DNA from: Desulfuromonadales bacterium
GTDB lineage: Bacteria; Desulfobacterota; Desulfuromonadia; Geobacterales; Pseudopelobacteraceae
Assembly (NCBI GenBank): GCA_013349325.1
Contig: DUZX01000033.1
Span: 1-42,533, forward strand
Reading direction: 5' to 3'
DNA: 42,533 bases
In this document: positions 34,626 through 42,533 of the stretch, piece by piece
Layout: each line of letters opens with the position of its first letter
Position numbering within the stretch: the first letter of the stretch is position 1
Program-made: the position numbers and the translations under genes
The notes under the pieces: model-generated
What the model saw: the letters and a program-made list of their open reading frames with translations, nothing else
What the model was told of the DNA's origin: nothing
The model's database searches: none

Positions 34626-35798
34626 ATGTCACTCATAGAAATGCTGATACGAAAGAAAAAATATCTGTTGTGGGCATTGATCATTGTGGCTGTTGCAACT
34701 GTTGTCAAACTAACCGTTCTGGCACCGGTCCGGGTGCAGGTCGTCATGCCGGAGAAGCGCGATCTGTCGTCGCATGTCTATGGCAACGGCACCGTTGAGG
34801 CTAAGGTCGTGGTGGGTGTCTCCAGTAAGATTACCGGTCGGATCATGGCGCTGTACGCCGATCAGGGCGATCACGTGAAACGCGGTCAGTTGTTGGCCCG
34901 ATTGGAAAACGATGATCTGCAGCAACAGCAGCAGCAATCCGAAGCGGGAGTCAAAAGAAGTGGCGCAAATCTAAGCGTCGAAACGGCCAATCTACAGAAG
35001 GCGCGCGCAAATCTGGTTCTGGCTGAGAGCAACGCCCGACGGTTTACTTCCTTATTGGAGTGGGGGACGGTATCCCGACAGGAGGCCGAGCAGTACCAGA
35101 ACGCCTGGCAGGTGGCCCGGGAAGAAGTAGCCCGGTGTCAGGCTGCTCTTGAAGCGGTGCAGATGGAGCAGCAGGCCGATCAGGCCGGCCTCGGCTTCGC
35201 CCGGAGTAAGGTTGCTGATACACGCATCTATGCCCCGAACGATGGGATAATTATTACACGGGACCTGGAAAAAGGTGCCACCGTGACCCCGGGCAGCTCG
35301 ATTTTTACGCTGGCGGACCCCGCTACCATCTGGGTCAAAGCCAACGTCGATGAGTCACAGTTGAAAGGGGTGGCGATCGGCAAACAGGCTGTTATCACGT
35401 TACGTTCCGCACCTGGCGAACAGTTGCCCGGACAGGTAGCCCGTCTGGGGCGCCAGAGCGATCGGGTAACTGAAGAGCTGGAGGTGGATGTGGCCTTCAA
35501 AGAACCACTGACACAGTTCCGCTTGGGGGAACAGTCCGATGTGTATATCATCACGGAAACCAAAAAAACGGTGGCGTCCTTACCTGCAGCCGCTATCGTT
35601 AGCAGGGATAAAAAACGTGGCGTGTGGGTTGTGAAGGATAACCGGCTCAGATTCAGAGAGGTAAAAATCGGGATCGAAGACCGGCGCAATCTGACCGAAA
35701 TCGTTGCGGGTCTTGAAGCCGGCGATCGTGTTGCAACGGCGGATGCTCCGGAAATGGCGAAATTCAGGGAAGGCATGCGGGTGCGGATCGCGCAATGA
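34626..35798 (+). CDS. Membrane fusion protein of a DevBCA-type exporter
   Basis: A 390-residue HlyD-family periplasmic adaptor. An N-terminal anchor (about 11-33, YLLWALIIVAVATVVKLTVL) is followed by a lipoyl-like half (VVGVSSKITGRIMALYADQG with DHVKRGQLLARLENDDL), a long coiled coil (about 95-190, glutamine- and alanine-rich), the second half with DTRIYAPNDGIIITRDLEKG, and beta-barrel domains. It links the inner-membrane pump to an outer-membrane channel, not encoded here. Start ATG 34626 follows AAGGA. It overlaps the permease gene by 4 bases. Confidence 0.9.
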   Translation: MSLIEMLIRKKKYLLWALIIVAVATVVKLTVLAPVRVQVVMPEKRDLSSHVYGNGTVEAKVVVGVSSKITGRIMALYADQGDHVKRGQLLARLENDDLQQQQQQSEAGVKRSGANLSVETANLQKARANLVLAESNARRFTSLLEWGTVSRQEAEQYQNAWQVAREEVARCQAALEAVQMEQQADQAGLGFARSKVADTRIYAPNDGIIITRDLEKGATVTPGSSIFTLADPATIWVKANVDESQLKGVAIGKQAVITLRSAPGEQLPGQVARLGRQSDRVTEELEVDVAFKEPLTQFRLGEQSDVYIITETKKTVASLPAAAIVSRDKKRGVWVVKDNRLRFREVKIGIEDRRNLTEIVAGLEAGDRVATADAPEMAKFREGMRVRIAQ

Positions 35799-36997
35799 AC
35801 CTGGCTATTCGGGACATCCGTTATCACCGGGGCAGGTTCATCCTGACCTCAATCGGGCTGGGATTACTGCTCGGGGTGGTGATGAGCATGGGGGGGATTT
35901 ATCGGGGGCTGATTGCCGACGCGCTGTCAATTTTGCATGCAAGCAAGGCCGATATCTGGGTCGTACAGCAGAATAGCAACGGTCCGTTTGCTGAAAGTTC
36001 ACGTATGCCGGAAGATATCAAGTATCGCATACAGGCCGTACCGGGCGTCGCGGCGGCTTCTCCGCTTTCCTTTCAGACAATCCAGGTAGAACGTCAGGGC
36101 AAGCCGTTCCGCTTTTTTTTGATCGGCTACGAACTACGTGGCATTGGCGGTCCATCGGAGATTGTTTCCGGACGCGATATTCGCCAGAAACATTACGAAA
36201 TGGTTGTTGCCAGGGCGATGGGGATGCAGGTTGGCGAAAAAATCCATCTGGGGCTGCATGATTATACCGTCGTGGGAATAACCGGTAAGATAGTTTCTTC
36301 GAGTGGTGACCCGGTTGCCTACGTAAGTCTGGCTGATGCCCAGGACATTCAATTCAAGAAAGATAACGACGCCATCAGAAACGAGCGGGCTCGGGTCGCT
36401 GCCAATCTGGCTGATCTACAGTCTCTCGCTCCTGCCCAGAAAAACTACCTGCGGCAGAACATCACCGCTATTACAGAATCAACACATACCGTCAATACCG
36501 TTATAGCTCGACTGGCACCGGGTGCCGATCTCCGCGAGGCGCAGGAGCGTATCCGTCGCTGGAACCATTTCAAACCTGTTTCTGATGCAGAACAAACAAA
36601 TCTGTTGGCCAAAGGGATGATAGAAAAGGCCAGGATGCAGTTGGGGCTCTTTCGTGTAATTCTGCTCGTGATATCGGCGGTCATAATCTCCCTGATCATC
36701 TACACATCTACCCTCGACAAGATTAAGGTTATCGCCACCCTGAAGCTGATCGGTGCACAGAACCGGGTTATTATCGGTATGATTCTACAGCAGTCGCTAC
36801 TGATGGGGATCATTGCCTACGGCATCGGCTACGGACTGATACTACTGACCTACGAAAAATTTCCGCGTCGAATTGTTCTGGAGAGCTCGGACCTGCAGAT
36901 GCTGTTTGGTATTGTAATGGCGATCTGCGTGATATCGAGCTTTGTGGGTATTCGGAAGGCGCTCGGTGTGGAACCTGCGGAGGCTCTGGGTGGATAA
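35795..36997 (+). CDS. ABC transporter permease, DevC/MacB-like
   Basis: A 400-residue permease of the FtsX/MacB group. It has one N-terminal helix (about 16-38), a periplasmic domain of about 230 residues including VPGVAAASPLSFQTI, and three C-terminal helices (about 285-310, 325-350, 365-390), with KVIATLKLIGAQNRVIIGMI as the coupling region. The order MFP-permease-ATPase is the DevBCA arrangement of cyanobacteria and many deltaproteobacteria, used to export lipids, glycolipids or peptides. Substrate unknown here. Confidence 0.9.
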   Translation: MNLAIRDIRYHRGRFILTSIGLGLLLGVVMSMGGIYRGLIADALSILHASKADIWVVQQNSNGPFAESSRMPEDIKYRIQAVPGVAAASPLSFQTIQVERQGKPFRFFLIGYELRGIGGPSEIVSGRDIRQKHYEMVVARAMGMQVGEKIHLGLHDYTVVGITGKIVSSSGDPVAYVSLADAQDIQFKKDNDAIRNERARVAANLADLQSLAPAQKNYLRQNITAITESTHTVNTVIARLAPGADLREAQERIRRWNHFKPVSDAEQTNLLAKGMIEKARMQLGLFRVILLVISAVIISLIIYTSTLDKIKVIATLKLIGAQNRVIIGMILQQSLLMGIIAYGIGYGLILLTYEKFPRRIVLESSDLQMLFGIVMAICVISSFVGIRKALGVEPAEALGG

Positions 36998-37682
36998 GAA
37001 CAGGTATGCTATTGCCGTTGAAAAGTTGACAAAAATGTACGGTAACGGCGAGACGGAGGTGACCGCCATTGCCGATGCTACGCTGCAGGTACAGCCCGGT
37101 GAGCTGGTTGCGCTGCTTGGTCCCTCCGGTTCAGGTAAAACCACGCTGTTGACCTGTATCGGACTGATCAATGAGCCGACACGCGGGAAGGTTGTTATCG
37201 ACGGGATAACGGTTGCCGATGATGGCTGGAAAAACGGAATCGACTTGAAGCGGCTGCGCCGGGAAAAGCTAGGCTTTATCTTCCAGGCTCACAATCTGAT
37301 ACCGTTTCTGACCGCCCAGGAAAATGTCATGATCGCGTTGGAGATCAACCATCTCTCGAAAAATGAAGCCAAAAACCGTGCGATTGATCTGCTTACATCC
37401 CTCAATCTCGGTCACCGCCTGAACAATTTTCCTTCAGCGCTTTCCGGTGGAGAAGCCCAGCGGGTGGCTATTGCGCGGGCGCTTGCCAACAAGCCGAAGG
37501 TGATTTTAGCCGATGAGCCCACGGCTGCTCTCGACACCGATAATGGTAAAAACGTCATGGCACTTCTTAAAAAGCTGGCGGTGGAAAACCGGTCTGCCAT
37601 TCTGGTAGTCACGCATGACCATCGCATGGTAGAAGGGTTTGACCGGATATTCCAGGTCAGTGACGGCCGAATTGTTGATTGA
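36990..37682 (+). CDS. ABC transporter ATP-binding protein, DevA/LolD-like
   Basis: A 230-residue ATPase. Walker A is LLGPSGSGKTTLL, the Q-loop FIFQAHNLIPFL, the signature LSGGEAQRVAIARAL, Walker B VILADEPTAALD, and the H-loop VVTHDHRM. It belongs to the MacB/LolD/DevA class that drives mechanotransmission permeases. The start is GTG 36990, overlapping the permease stop by 8 bases with GGAGG upstream; an upstream in-frame ATG at 36942 lies inside the permease gene and lacks such a site. Confidence 0.92.
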   Translation: MDKNRYAIAVEKLTKMYGNGETEVTAIADATLQVQPGELVALLGPSGSGKTTLLTCIGLINEPTRGKVVIDGITVADDGWKNGIDLKRLRREKLGFIFQAHNLIPFLTAQENVMIALEINHLSKNEAKNRAIDLLTSLNLGHRLNNFPSALSGGEAQRVAIARALANKPKVILADEPTAALDTDNGKNVMALLKKLAVENRSAILVVTHDHRMVEGFDRIFQVSDGRIVD

Positions 37683-37750
37683 AATGAGAAAACAGTTACC
37701 GCATAAAAACCGGCCGGAAAACTGTCATCTGTTAAAAAAAGGGGTTCAAC

Positions 37751-38059
37751 ATGCAGGCACAAGAATTGTTACAACGGTTGAAATCAAAAAATCCACCGAT
37801 CGTACTTGATGTTCGCAGCGGCTTTGAATATCAGAGTGGCCACATCACGGGTGCCATCCACGCGCAGAACTGGAAAATAGCGCTGAAATTAGCTGCACTG
37901 CCCGTGGATAAGGGCGCTGAACTGGTTATAACCTGTGAACATGGTCCTCGCGCTCAGATGGCGCAGGGCTTGTTAAGCATGTATGGGTACAAGAATACGA
38001 CCCTGCTCGAAGGGCACATGTCCGGCTGGCGCCGGGCGGGAATGAAAACAGAAAAATAA
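37751..38059 (+). CDS. Single-domain rhodanese
   Basis: A 102-residue sulfurtransferase-like protein. The domain starts IVLDVRSGFEYQSGHITGAI and has an intact active-site loop, TCEHGPRAQM with Cys 62, followed by LLEGHMSGWRRAG. Persulfide transfer is plausible, in contrast with the cysteine-less rhodanese domain at 30404-31318. It is 68 bases after the ABC ATPase gene, 18 before the J-domain gene, so probably co-transcribed with one or both. Cytosolic; no signal peptide. Confidence 0.9.
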   Translation: MQAQELLQRLKSKNPPIVLDVRSGFEYQSGHITGAIHAQNWKIALKLAALPVDKGAELVITCEHGPRAQMAQGLLSMYGYKNTTLLEGHMSGWRRAGMKTEK

Positions 38060-38076
38060 CAGCGGGATGCCATGTT

Positions 38077-38373
38077 ATGACTTTTCAGGAACTACAACAA
38101 TCTCTGCACATTCTTGGACTCGAAGACCGTATGACCATGCAGCAGATCAAGGATCGGCATCGTGAACTGGTCAAGCAGTATCATCCTGACTCCGGAAATG
38201 TTGCTGACGATGGAATCGGGATTCAGCGCATTAATGCAGCCTATCAGGTAATTGCCGAGTATCTTGAATCGTACCGTTTTTCTTTTGCAGAAGAAGAGTT
38301 TTATGCTCAGAACCCGGAAGAAAACCTGCGTCGGCAGTTTATGGATGATCCCGTGTGGGGCGGAGTGCGGTAA
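38077..38373 (+). CDS. Short J-domain protein
   Basis: A 98-residue protein that is essentially a DnaJ domain. Helix II, QQIKDRHRELVKQYHPD, ends in the essential HPD (36-38), and helix III is IQRINAAYQVIAEYLESYRF. It lacks the G/F, zinc and C-terminal substrate domains, so it would only stimulate a DnaK ATPase, perhaps at a specific site. The tail (EEFYAQNPEENLRRQFMDDP) is acidic then conserved-looking. It follows the rhodanese gene. Confidence 0.85.
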   Translation: MTFQELQQSLHILGLEDRMTMQQIKDRHRELVKQYHPDSGNVADDGIGIQRINAAYQVIAEYLESYRFSFAEEEFYAQNPEENLRRQFMDDPVWGGVR

Positions 38374-38389
38374 AGCATATGCTTGAACG

Positions 38390-38716
38390 GTGAGAATATG
38401 GGTACAGCATGCGGCCGGCTTCTTTACAATTATCACCACACTGACAGTAGTCAAGCATCTGATATTTAAAGTTCCTCCGTATTCGATTATCCCCGCCATG
38501 TGTTGGTTTGCTATCCTGGCGGCATTTTTATGTGAAATGCACGACAAGGTTAACAGCGTAAAAGACAAACACCTCACTATTAATACACACGGGATCAGCT
38601 TCCGTGTTCATATGTTGAAGGCCGGCCGCATCAGCGCTTGTACAGACATTATTTTCCTTTTCGGATACGTTCGAAACGCTCCTTTAGGGCATCAAGGAGT
38701 CTTCTGGCCCAGATAA
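38390..38716 (+). CDS. Doubtful small membrane-protein ORF
   Basis: This GTG-started ORF has two hydrophobic stretches (FFTIITTLTVVKHLIF and IIPAMCWFAILAAFLCEM) but no ribosome binding site, and its end runs into the oppositely oriented membrane protein gene. Bases 38374-38648 hold nothing else I can recognise. It may be a chance ORF. Confidence 0.15.
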   Translation: MRIWVQHAAGFFTIITTLTVVKHLIFKVPPYSIIPAMCWFAILAAFLCEMHDKVNSVKDKHLTINTHGISFRVHMLKAGRISACTDIIFLFGYVRNAPLGHQGVFWPR

Positions 38717-38873
38717 ATTCGCTTGCCAGCAAGGCCAGTCCAATCGGAATAACAACCACTGCCGGTCCCGGTAGCACGATCATGGCGATCCCTGCCACCA
38801 GGATCGTGAAGCCCATCACAATAACGACCAGACGTTTGGCCCGTCCCAATGTCCTCAAAATTACATGCCACAT
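38649..38873 (-). CDS. PGPGW-type small transmembrane protein
   Basis: A 74-residue membrane protein with two helices (about 14-34 and 38-56) around a conserved PGP turn: GFTILVAGIAMIVLPGPAVV and then VIPIGLALLASEFIWARRLL. This matches the PGPGW/TIGR02611-like family, whose members are small inner-membrane proteins of unknown role. The C-terminus is basic (KERFERIRKGK), so it is probably cytosolic. It stands alone on the minus strand between plus-strand genes. Confidence 0.85.
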   Translation of the reverse strand: MWHVILRTLGRAKRLVVIVMGFTILVAGIAMIVLPGPAVVVIPIGLALLASEFIWARRLLDALKERFERIRKGK

Positions 38874-39136
38874 ACTTTATCCCACGGTCTGTTCAGTCAC
38901 TTTATTTCAACATGTTACCTGTTATCGCCCGCCATACCCCCATACCCTTGGCTCCGGTTCCTGTAAATCCGCTAAAAAATGAGACCAGATGCTGAAGCTA
39001 TTTATGTAATCCCTACCAACTTACAGAGATGTTTGCAATTCTGAAAAGCTGGCATAGCGCTAAAAGTATGGTAAAATCCCCGTCCAAGATGAAGTTTTTA
39101 GCTGAATTCATTTTCTGATTTTAACAGGAACCTGCC

Positions 39137-40330
39137 ATGCCGACTGCACCGACTGAATTCTCCCTGGATAAACAGAAAAAAATACTGCGCGCAACCAACG
39201 AGTGGGAACAAACCTTCGATGCAGTTTCCGACCTGATTTTTATCGTTGATACCGATTTAAACATTGTGCGTGTCAATCGGGCCACGTCGGATCGCTGCGG
39301 CTGTACCCCACAGGAACTGGTGGGGCGTAAATGTTTCGAGGTAATGCATGGCAGCGCTGCAACTCCTGACGGATGTCCGTACGGTGTGCAGTTTGAAAAT
39401 GGAATCAAACAGACCTTTGAGAGTCAGATCGACTCGCTGGATGGTTACTTTGAAGTCACGATATCGCCGCTCAAAAACGAAAAAGGAAAAGTCGTAGCCA
39501 ATGTCCATGTCGCCCGCGATATTACCGAAAAAAAACGCCGGGAAGAGTTGCTTGCTGAACAGCAGAAACAACTGGAAGAGATTAACAGCACGCTGGAAAC
39601 CCGCATCGAATCAACACTGGCTGAATTGCGCCGAAAGGATGAGATCATCATCCAGCAGGGGCGTCTGTCAGCAATGAGTGAAATGATCAGCTCAATTGCC
39701 CATCAGTGGCGGCAACCTCTCAACAATATCGGATTGATCATCCAGAGCATGCAGATTGCGTTCATACAAAACGACCTTTCTGCCGATGAAATGAATTCGG
39801 CTGTTAACAATACCATGAATATTCTTCAGCAGATTTCAAAGACAATTGACGAATTTCGCTATTTTTTCAGTTCCGAGAAAGAAGCCTCCGTTTTTTTCGT
39901 CGATAAGCTTATTACCCGTTCGCTCACATTTATTGGCCCTTCCCTGAAAAACAGCGATATCCGGATTGAATTCGATCAACAGCCCGCACTGCAGATCATG
40001 GGCTATCCTAATGAATATATGCAAGTTATTCTCAATATCATCCTCAATGCAAGGGATGCGTTTTTAGAGCATCAGACTCAGAATCCAATCATTAGAATAG
40101 CGATTACTGAGGATGACGGGCACTCGAGCGTCATAATCAGTGATAACGGTGGCGGTATCTGCGAAGATATTCTGCCGAAAATATTTGATCCCTACTTCAC
40201 GACCAGGCATCGCAAAAACGCCAGCGGAATCGGCCTCTATATGGCCAAAATGATCATTGAAAAGAAAATGCATGGCAGTCTGACAGCGTGCAATAGAGAA
40301 TGCGGGGCGGAGTTCAGGATCGTGGTGTAA
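39137..40330 (+). CDS. PAS-domain sensor histidine kinase
   Basis: A 397-residue soluble kinase with no transmembrane segment. A PAS domain (about 22-130) includes FDAVSDLIFIVDTDLNIVRV with CTPQELVGRKC, followed by a coiled coil (about 135-175), a HisKA-like segment SSIAHQWRQPLNNI (His 189), and the ATPase domain with ILNARDAF, SDNGGGI and ASGIGLYMAKMII. The HQWRQPL phospho-acceptor box is typical of delta- and epsilonproteobacterial cytosolic kinases. No response regulator gene is adjacent, so it is an orphan. Confidence 0.92.
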   Translation: MPTAPTEFSLDKQKKILRATNEWEQTFDAVSDLIFIVDTDLNIVRVNRATSDRCGCTPQELVGRKCFEVMHGSAATPDGCPYGVQFENGIKQTFESQIDSLDGYFEVTISPLKNEKGKVVANVHVARDITEKKRREELLAEQQKQLEEINSTLETRIESTLAELRRKDEIIIQQGRLSAMSEMISSIAHQWRQPLNNIGLIIQSMQIAFIQNDLSADEMNSAVNNTMNILQQISKTIDEFRYFFSSEKEASVFFVDKLITRSLTFIGPSLKNSDIRIEFDQQPALQIMGYPNEYMQVILNIILNARDAFLEHQTQNPIIRIAITEDDGHSSVIISDNGGGICEDILPKIFDPYFTTRHRKNASGIGLYMAKMIIEKKMHGSLTACNRECGAEFRIVV

Positions 40331-40432
40331 AACAGTACGAAACTTTCTGCCGCATCTTTATGATGACTGTTGCCACATTTGATATTTCTGTCCCTCTGTT
40401 CAAACACCCTTTAGCGTTTACGGGAGGCACAC

Positions 40433-41443
40433 ATGAGAGAAGCGATGTTTTACGAGCGGGTAGGGGCGACACAGGTCCGTTGCGGCCTCTGCCGGTTTCG
40501 CTGTCTGATCAAAGATGGTGCCCGTGGTATCTGCGCTGTTCGCGAGAATCGAGGCGGAACCCTCTTCAGCCTTGTTTACGGTAAACTCTGTGCCGAGCAT
40601 GTCGATCCGATTGAAAAAAAACCGCTTTTCCACGTTCTGCCCGGTAGTCAAACCTATTCAATTGCTACAGTCGGGTGCAATTTCCATTGTCGCTTCTGTC
40701 AGAATTACACCATCTCCCAACTGGAAGGAAGTGCGCCGATTAATCTGAGGGAGCAGACGCCGCATGATATTGTGCAGCGGGCAATTGATAATAACTGCAG
40801 TTCGATATCGTATACCTATACTGAACCGACGATTTTTTTCGAGTTCGCCTACGATACCGCTCGACTGGCCCGCCAGGCCGGCCTGAAGAACATCTTCGTA
40901 ACCAATGGCTATATCAGCAGTGAGGCGCTGGCAACAATTGCACCTTATCTGGATGCGGCCAATATCGACCTGAAGGCATTTTCGGAAAAGTTTTATCGAA
41001 ATGAAGTCCATGCCTCACTAGCAGAGGTGCTCGCTACGATTATCGACTATCGCCGACAGGGAATCTGGCTTGAAATCACGACCCTGATAATTCCGGGGCT
41101 TAATGACTCGGATGCCGATCTGCAGGAAATTGCCGGATTTATTGCATCAAAGCTGAGTGTTGATACTCCCTGGCATGTCAGTCAATTTTATCCAACCTAC
41201 CTGATGACGGATCGTTCACACACTCCGCTTGCAACATTGCGCACGGCTCGTGAGATAGGACGTGCCGCTGGTTTGCGTTATGTGTATGAGGGGAATGTGC
41301 CGGGTGAAGATGGCGAAAACACAAACTGTCCCGCCTGTGCATCACTGTTGATTACACGGTACGGTCACACGACCCGATCAAACCGGATCCGCAATGGGCT
41401 CTGCCCGGACTGCGGCGCCACTATTGCCGGTGTCGGCCTGTGA
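40433..41443 (+). CDS. amrS: AmmeMemoRadiSam-type radical SAM enzyme
   Basis: A 336-residue radical SAM protein of the PflA-like AmrS family. The cluster motif CNFHCRFC (Cys 82, 86, 89) follows TYSIATVG. An N-terminal region with CGLCRFRC and GICAVREN, and a C-terminal CPACA/CPDCG pair, provide extra cysteines typical of the family. It is named after co-occurrence with AMMECR1 and Memo domain proteins, but neither is encoded in this window. The substrate is unknown. The start is ATG 40433 after GGGAGG. Confidence 0.9.
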   Translation: MREAMFYERVGATQVRCGLCRFRCLIKDGARGICAVRENRGGTLFSLVYGKLCAEHVDPIEKKPLFHVLPGSQTYSIATVGCNFHCRFCQNYTISQLEGSAPINLREQTPHDIVQRAIDNNCSSISYTYTEPTIFFEFAYDTARLARQAGLKNIFVTNGYISSEALATIAPYLDAANIDLKAFSEKFYRNEVHASLAEVLATIIDYRRQGIWLEITTLIIPGLNDSDADLQEIAGFIASKLSVDTPWHVSQFYPTYLMTDRSHTPLATLRTAREIGRAAGLRYVYEGNVPGEDGENTNCPACASLLITRYGHTTRSNRIRNGLCPDCGATIAGVGL

Positions 41444-41496
41444 TACGTCGCTTGTAACAGATGTTCAAATAAAAATCCATTCACAAGGAAAAATAC

Positions 41497-42009
41497 ATGA
41501 GTACAACCGCTCTATCGATTGTGGCAAAAAGCGGAACAGGAAAGACAACGCTGCTCGAGAAGCTGATCGCCGAATTGAAACGCAGGGGGCTTCAGATCGG
41601 CGTCATTAAACACGACGCACATAACTTTGAAATAGATCACGAAGGCAAGGACTCATGGCGTCTGACGCAGGCGGGCGCAGACACTATGTTGATCACTTCA
41701 GCAGCCAAACTGGCAATGGTCAAGAAGAATCAGGTCACTGAAGAGCCGTCGCTTCAGGAATTGTTGGATACATATTTTAACGATGTGGATATCGTGCTGA
41801 CGGAAGGATTTAAAAAAAACAGACTTCCAAAAATCGAAGTGCATAGAAAAGAGAGAAGTGCGACTCTTCTCTGCCGTGGTGACGAATACGATGAAACTCT
41901 CATCGCTTTTGCTTCGGACGAGCATCTGGATGTGGATGTACCGGTTTTCGACATAAATGATTTTGTCGGTATATGTAATTTTATAGAAAACAGGTTTGTA
42001 GCGTCATAA
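41497..42009 (+). CDS. mobB: Molybdopterin-guanine dinucleotide biosynthesis protein MobB
   Basis: A 170-residue P-loop GTP-binding protein. Walker A is KSGTGKTTLL (11-20); GVIKHDAHNFEIDHEGKDSW is the MobB switch region that defines the family, and DVDIVLTEGFKKNRLPKIEV is the second conserved block. MobB assists MobA in forming the guanylated molybdenum cofactor needed by nitrate, DMSO and formate enzymes. ATG 41497 follows AAGG. It ends just before an intrinsic terminator. Confidence 0.94.
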   Translation: MSTTALSIVAKSGTGKTTLLEKLIAELKRRGLQIGVIKHDAHNFEIDHEGKDSWRLTQAGADTMLITSAAKLAMVKKNQVTEEPSLQELLDTYFNDVDIVLTEGFKKNRLPKIEVHRKERSATLLCRGDEYDETLIAFASDEHLDVDVPVFDINDFVGICNFIENRFVAS

Positions 42010-42011
42010 CG

Positions 42012-42048
42012 AACGGCCCACTGAATGCCACCATATTGGCCGTTTTTT
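42012..42048 (+). terminator. Intrinsic terminator after mobB
   Basis: AACGGCC (42012-42018) pairs with GGCCGTT (42038-42044), and the stem is followed by a run of T. It starts 3 bases after the mobB stop. The loop of 19 bases is rather long, but the T-run makes it a convincing terminator. Confidence 0.65.
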
Positions 42049-42117
42049 CCTGAAGAGATAAGCGGAACTCAATTAAGGTGCCGTCTGTACGTATGATGCA
42101 CCTCCCCTTTCCGTACC

Positions 42118-42405
42118 ATGTGTCAGCAGTATCAGGCAGCTGATTGCATACTGAGGATGGATGGCTTTAAAGCGACTTCCGTGATACGGGACGCCGTCTC
42201 GAAGGTACTTAATCACAGCGTACCGATCATCGCCATGACCGCCAATGCCATGCAGGGCGACCGTGAAAAATACCTGGAGTCCGGCATGGATGACTATCTG
42301 TCAAAGCCGGTCAAAAAGGATGCCCTGGCCGAGATGATTGACAGGTGGGTTAGGGGTGAAGGGCGAGAATCTGCGGTAACAATCGAGGCATTATATGAAC
42401 AATAA
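42118..42405 (+). pseudogene. Remnant of a receiver domain (hybrid kinase C-terminus)
   Basis: The frame holds the second half of a receiver domain: MDGFKATSVIRDA, then SVPIIAMTANAMQGDREKYL, GMDDYLSKPVKK (conserved Lys), DALAEMIDRWV. The first half, including the acidic pocket and the phosphorylated Asp, is absent; the residues before MDGF (CQQYQAADCILR) do not fit a DxQMPxMDG motif. This pattern is typical of the last domain of a hybrid histidine kinase, so it is probably what remains after a deletion. It overlaps the next gene by 11 bases. Confidence 0.65.
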
Positions 42406-42533
42406 AACCAATCTGATACTGCTGCTTTTTGTCGGATCGTTACTCGCGCTGGCCACCCTTACCGGGGTTGCCGTCTATCGCATGCAGCTGCTCTCGGATG
42501 CTGCTCTTGACTTCCAGCAAAAAACGCTGCTGA
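42395..42533 (+). CDS. N-terminus of a membrane-anchored protein (cut by window end)
   Basis: From ATG 42395 the frame is open to the end of the window. It encodes a short basic start and a transmembrane anchor (LILLLFVGSLLALATLTGVA) followed by VYRMQLLSDAALDFQQKTLL. The layout resembles the start of a sensor kinase or chemoreceptor with a periplasmic domain, which fits the adjacent receiver remnant, but only 46 residues are visible. Confidence 0.6.
   Translation, partial: MNNKTNLILLLFVGSLLALATLTGVAVYRMQLLSDAALDFQQKTLL

Noticed and set aside
36942-36989. Longer N-terminus for the DevA-like ATPase
   Set aside because: It lies within the permease coding sequence and lacks a good ribosome site; GTG 36990 has GGAGG at proper spacing.
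1-42533. tRNA, rRNA or riboswitch genes
   Set aside because: No stretch with conserved tRNA arms, rRNA sequence or a recognisable riboswitch was seen by eye; a covariance search was not possible.

Overview
The window looks like chromosomal DNA of a Geobacter/Pelobacter-type deltaproteobacterium (Desulfuromonadia). The main reasons are a complex I operon whose NuoB, NuoC and NuoD are one polypeptide, a complete kdp potassium locus, a lexA-dinB SOS operon with a non-E. coli-like upstream palindrome, and many sensor and redox genes at moderately high G+C. This assignment is inference from gene content, with no database search behind it.

Bases 1-2100 are AT-richer accessory DNA. They hold the remains of a small secreted-protein gene (minus strand, two reading-frame breaks), a yefM-yoeB toxin-antitoxin pair lying between two hairpins that resemble integron attC sites, a minus-strand ORF without its 5' end, and a 32-bp tandem repeat. 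Bases 2148-5939 form a plus-strand cluster: an atypical 6-phosphofructokinase, a small unknown protein, a DUF1848 protein cut to a third of its length, an ABM-type monooxygenase, and a two-gene ABC exporter. A long inverted repeat separates this cluster from the convergent nuo operon.

Bases 6179-19777 (minus strand) are a complete nuo operon in the order A-BCD-E-F-G-H-I-J-K-L-M-N. Most genes abut or overlap by a few bases. Together they encode a proton-pumping NADH:quinone oxidoreductase. A repeat element sits between nuoA and nuoBCD and supplies the last codons of nuoA.

Bases 20020-30318 (plus strand) hold the Kdp system: a 77-residue protein in the kdpF position, kdpA, kdpB, kdpC, then two inserted defence- or mobile-type genes (a DUF4143 ATPase and a nuclease-helicase gene that stops just where the helicase P-loop should begin), then kdpD and kdpE. 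KdpABC is the ATP-driven K+ pump; KdpDE is its sensor and regulator.

Bases 30404-42533 are mixed. They contain a rhodanese-YceI fusion whose rhodanese cysteine is an aspartate, the minus-strand SOS operon lexA-DUF6504-like-dinB behind a palindromic control region, a flavin reductase, a YheU-like protein, a DevBCA-type MFP/permease/ATPase exporter, a single-domain rhodanese, a J-domain protein, a PGPGW-type membrane protein, a PAS histidine kinase, an AmrS-type radical SAM enzyme, mobB, a receiver-domain remnant, and the start of a membrane-anchored protein cut by the window edge. No tRNA, rRNA or CRISPR array was seen.
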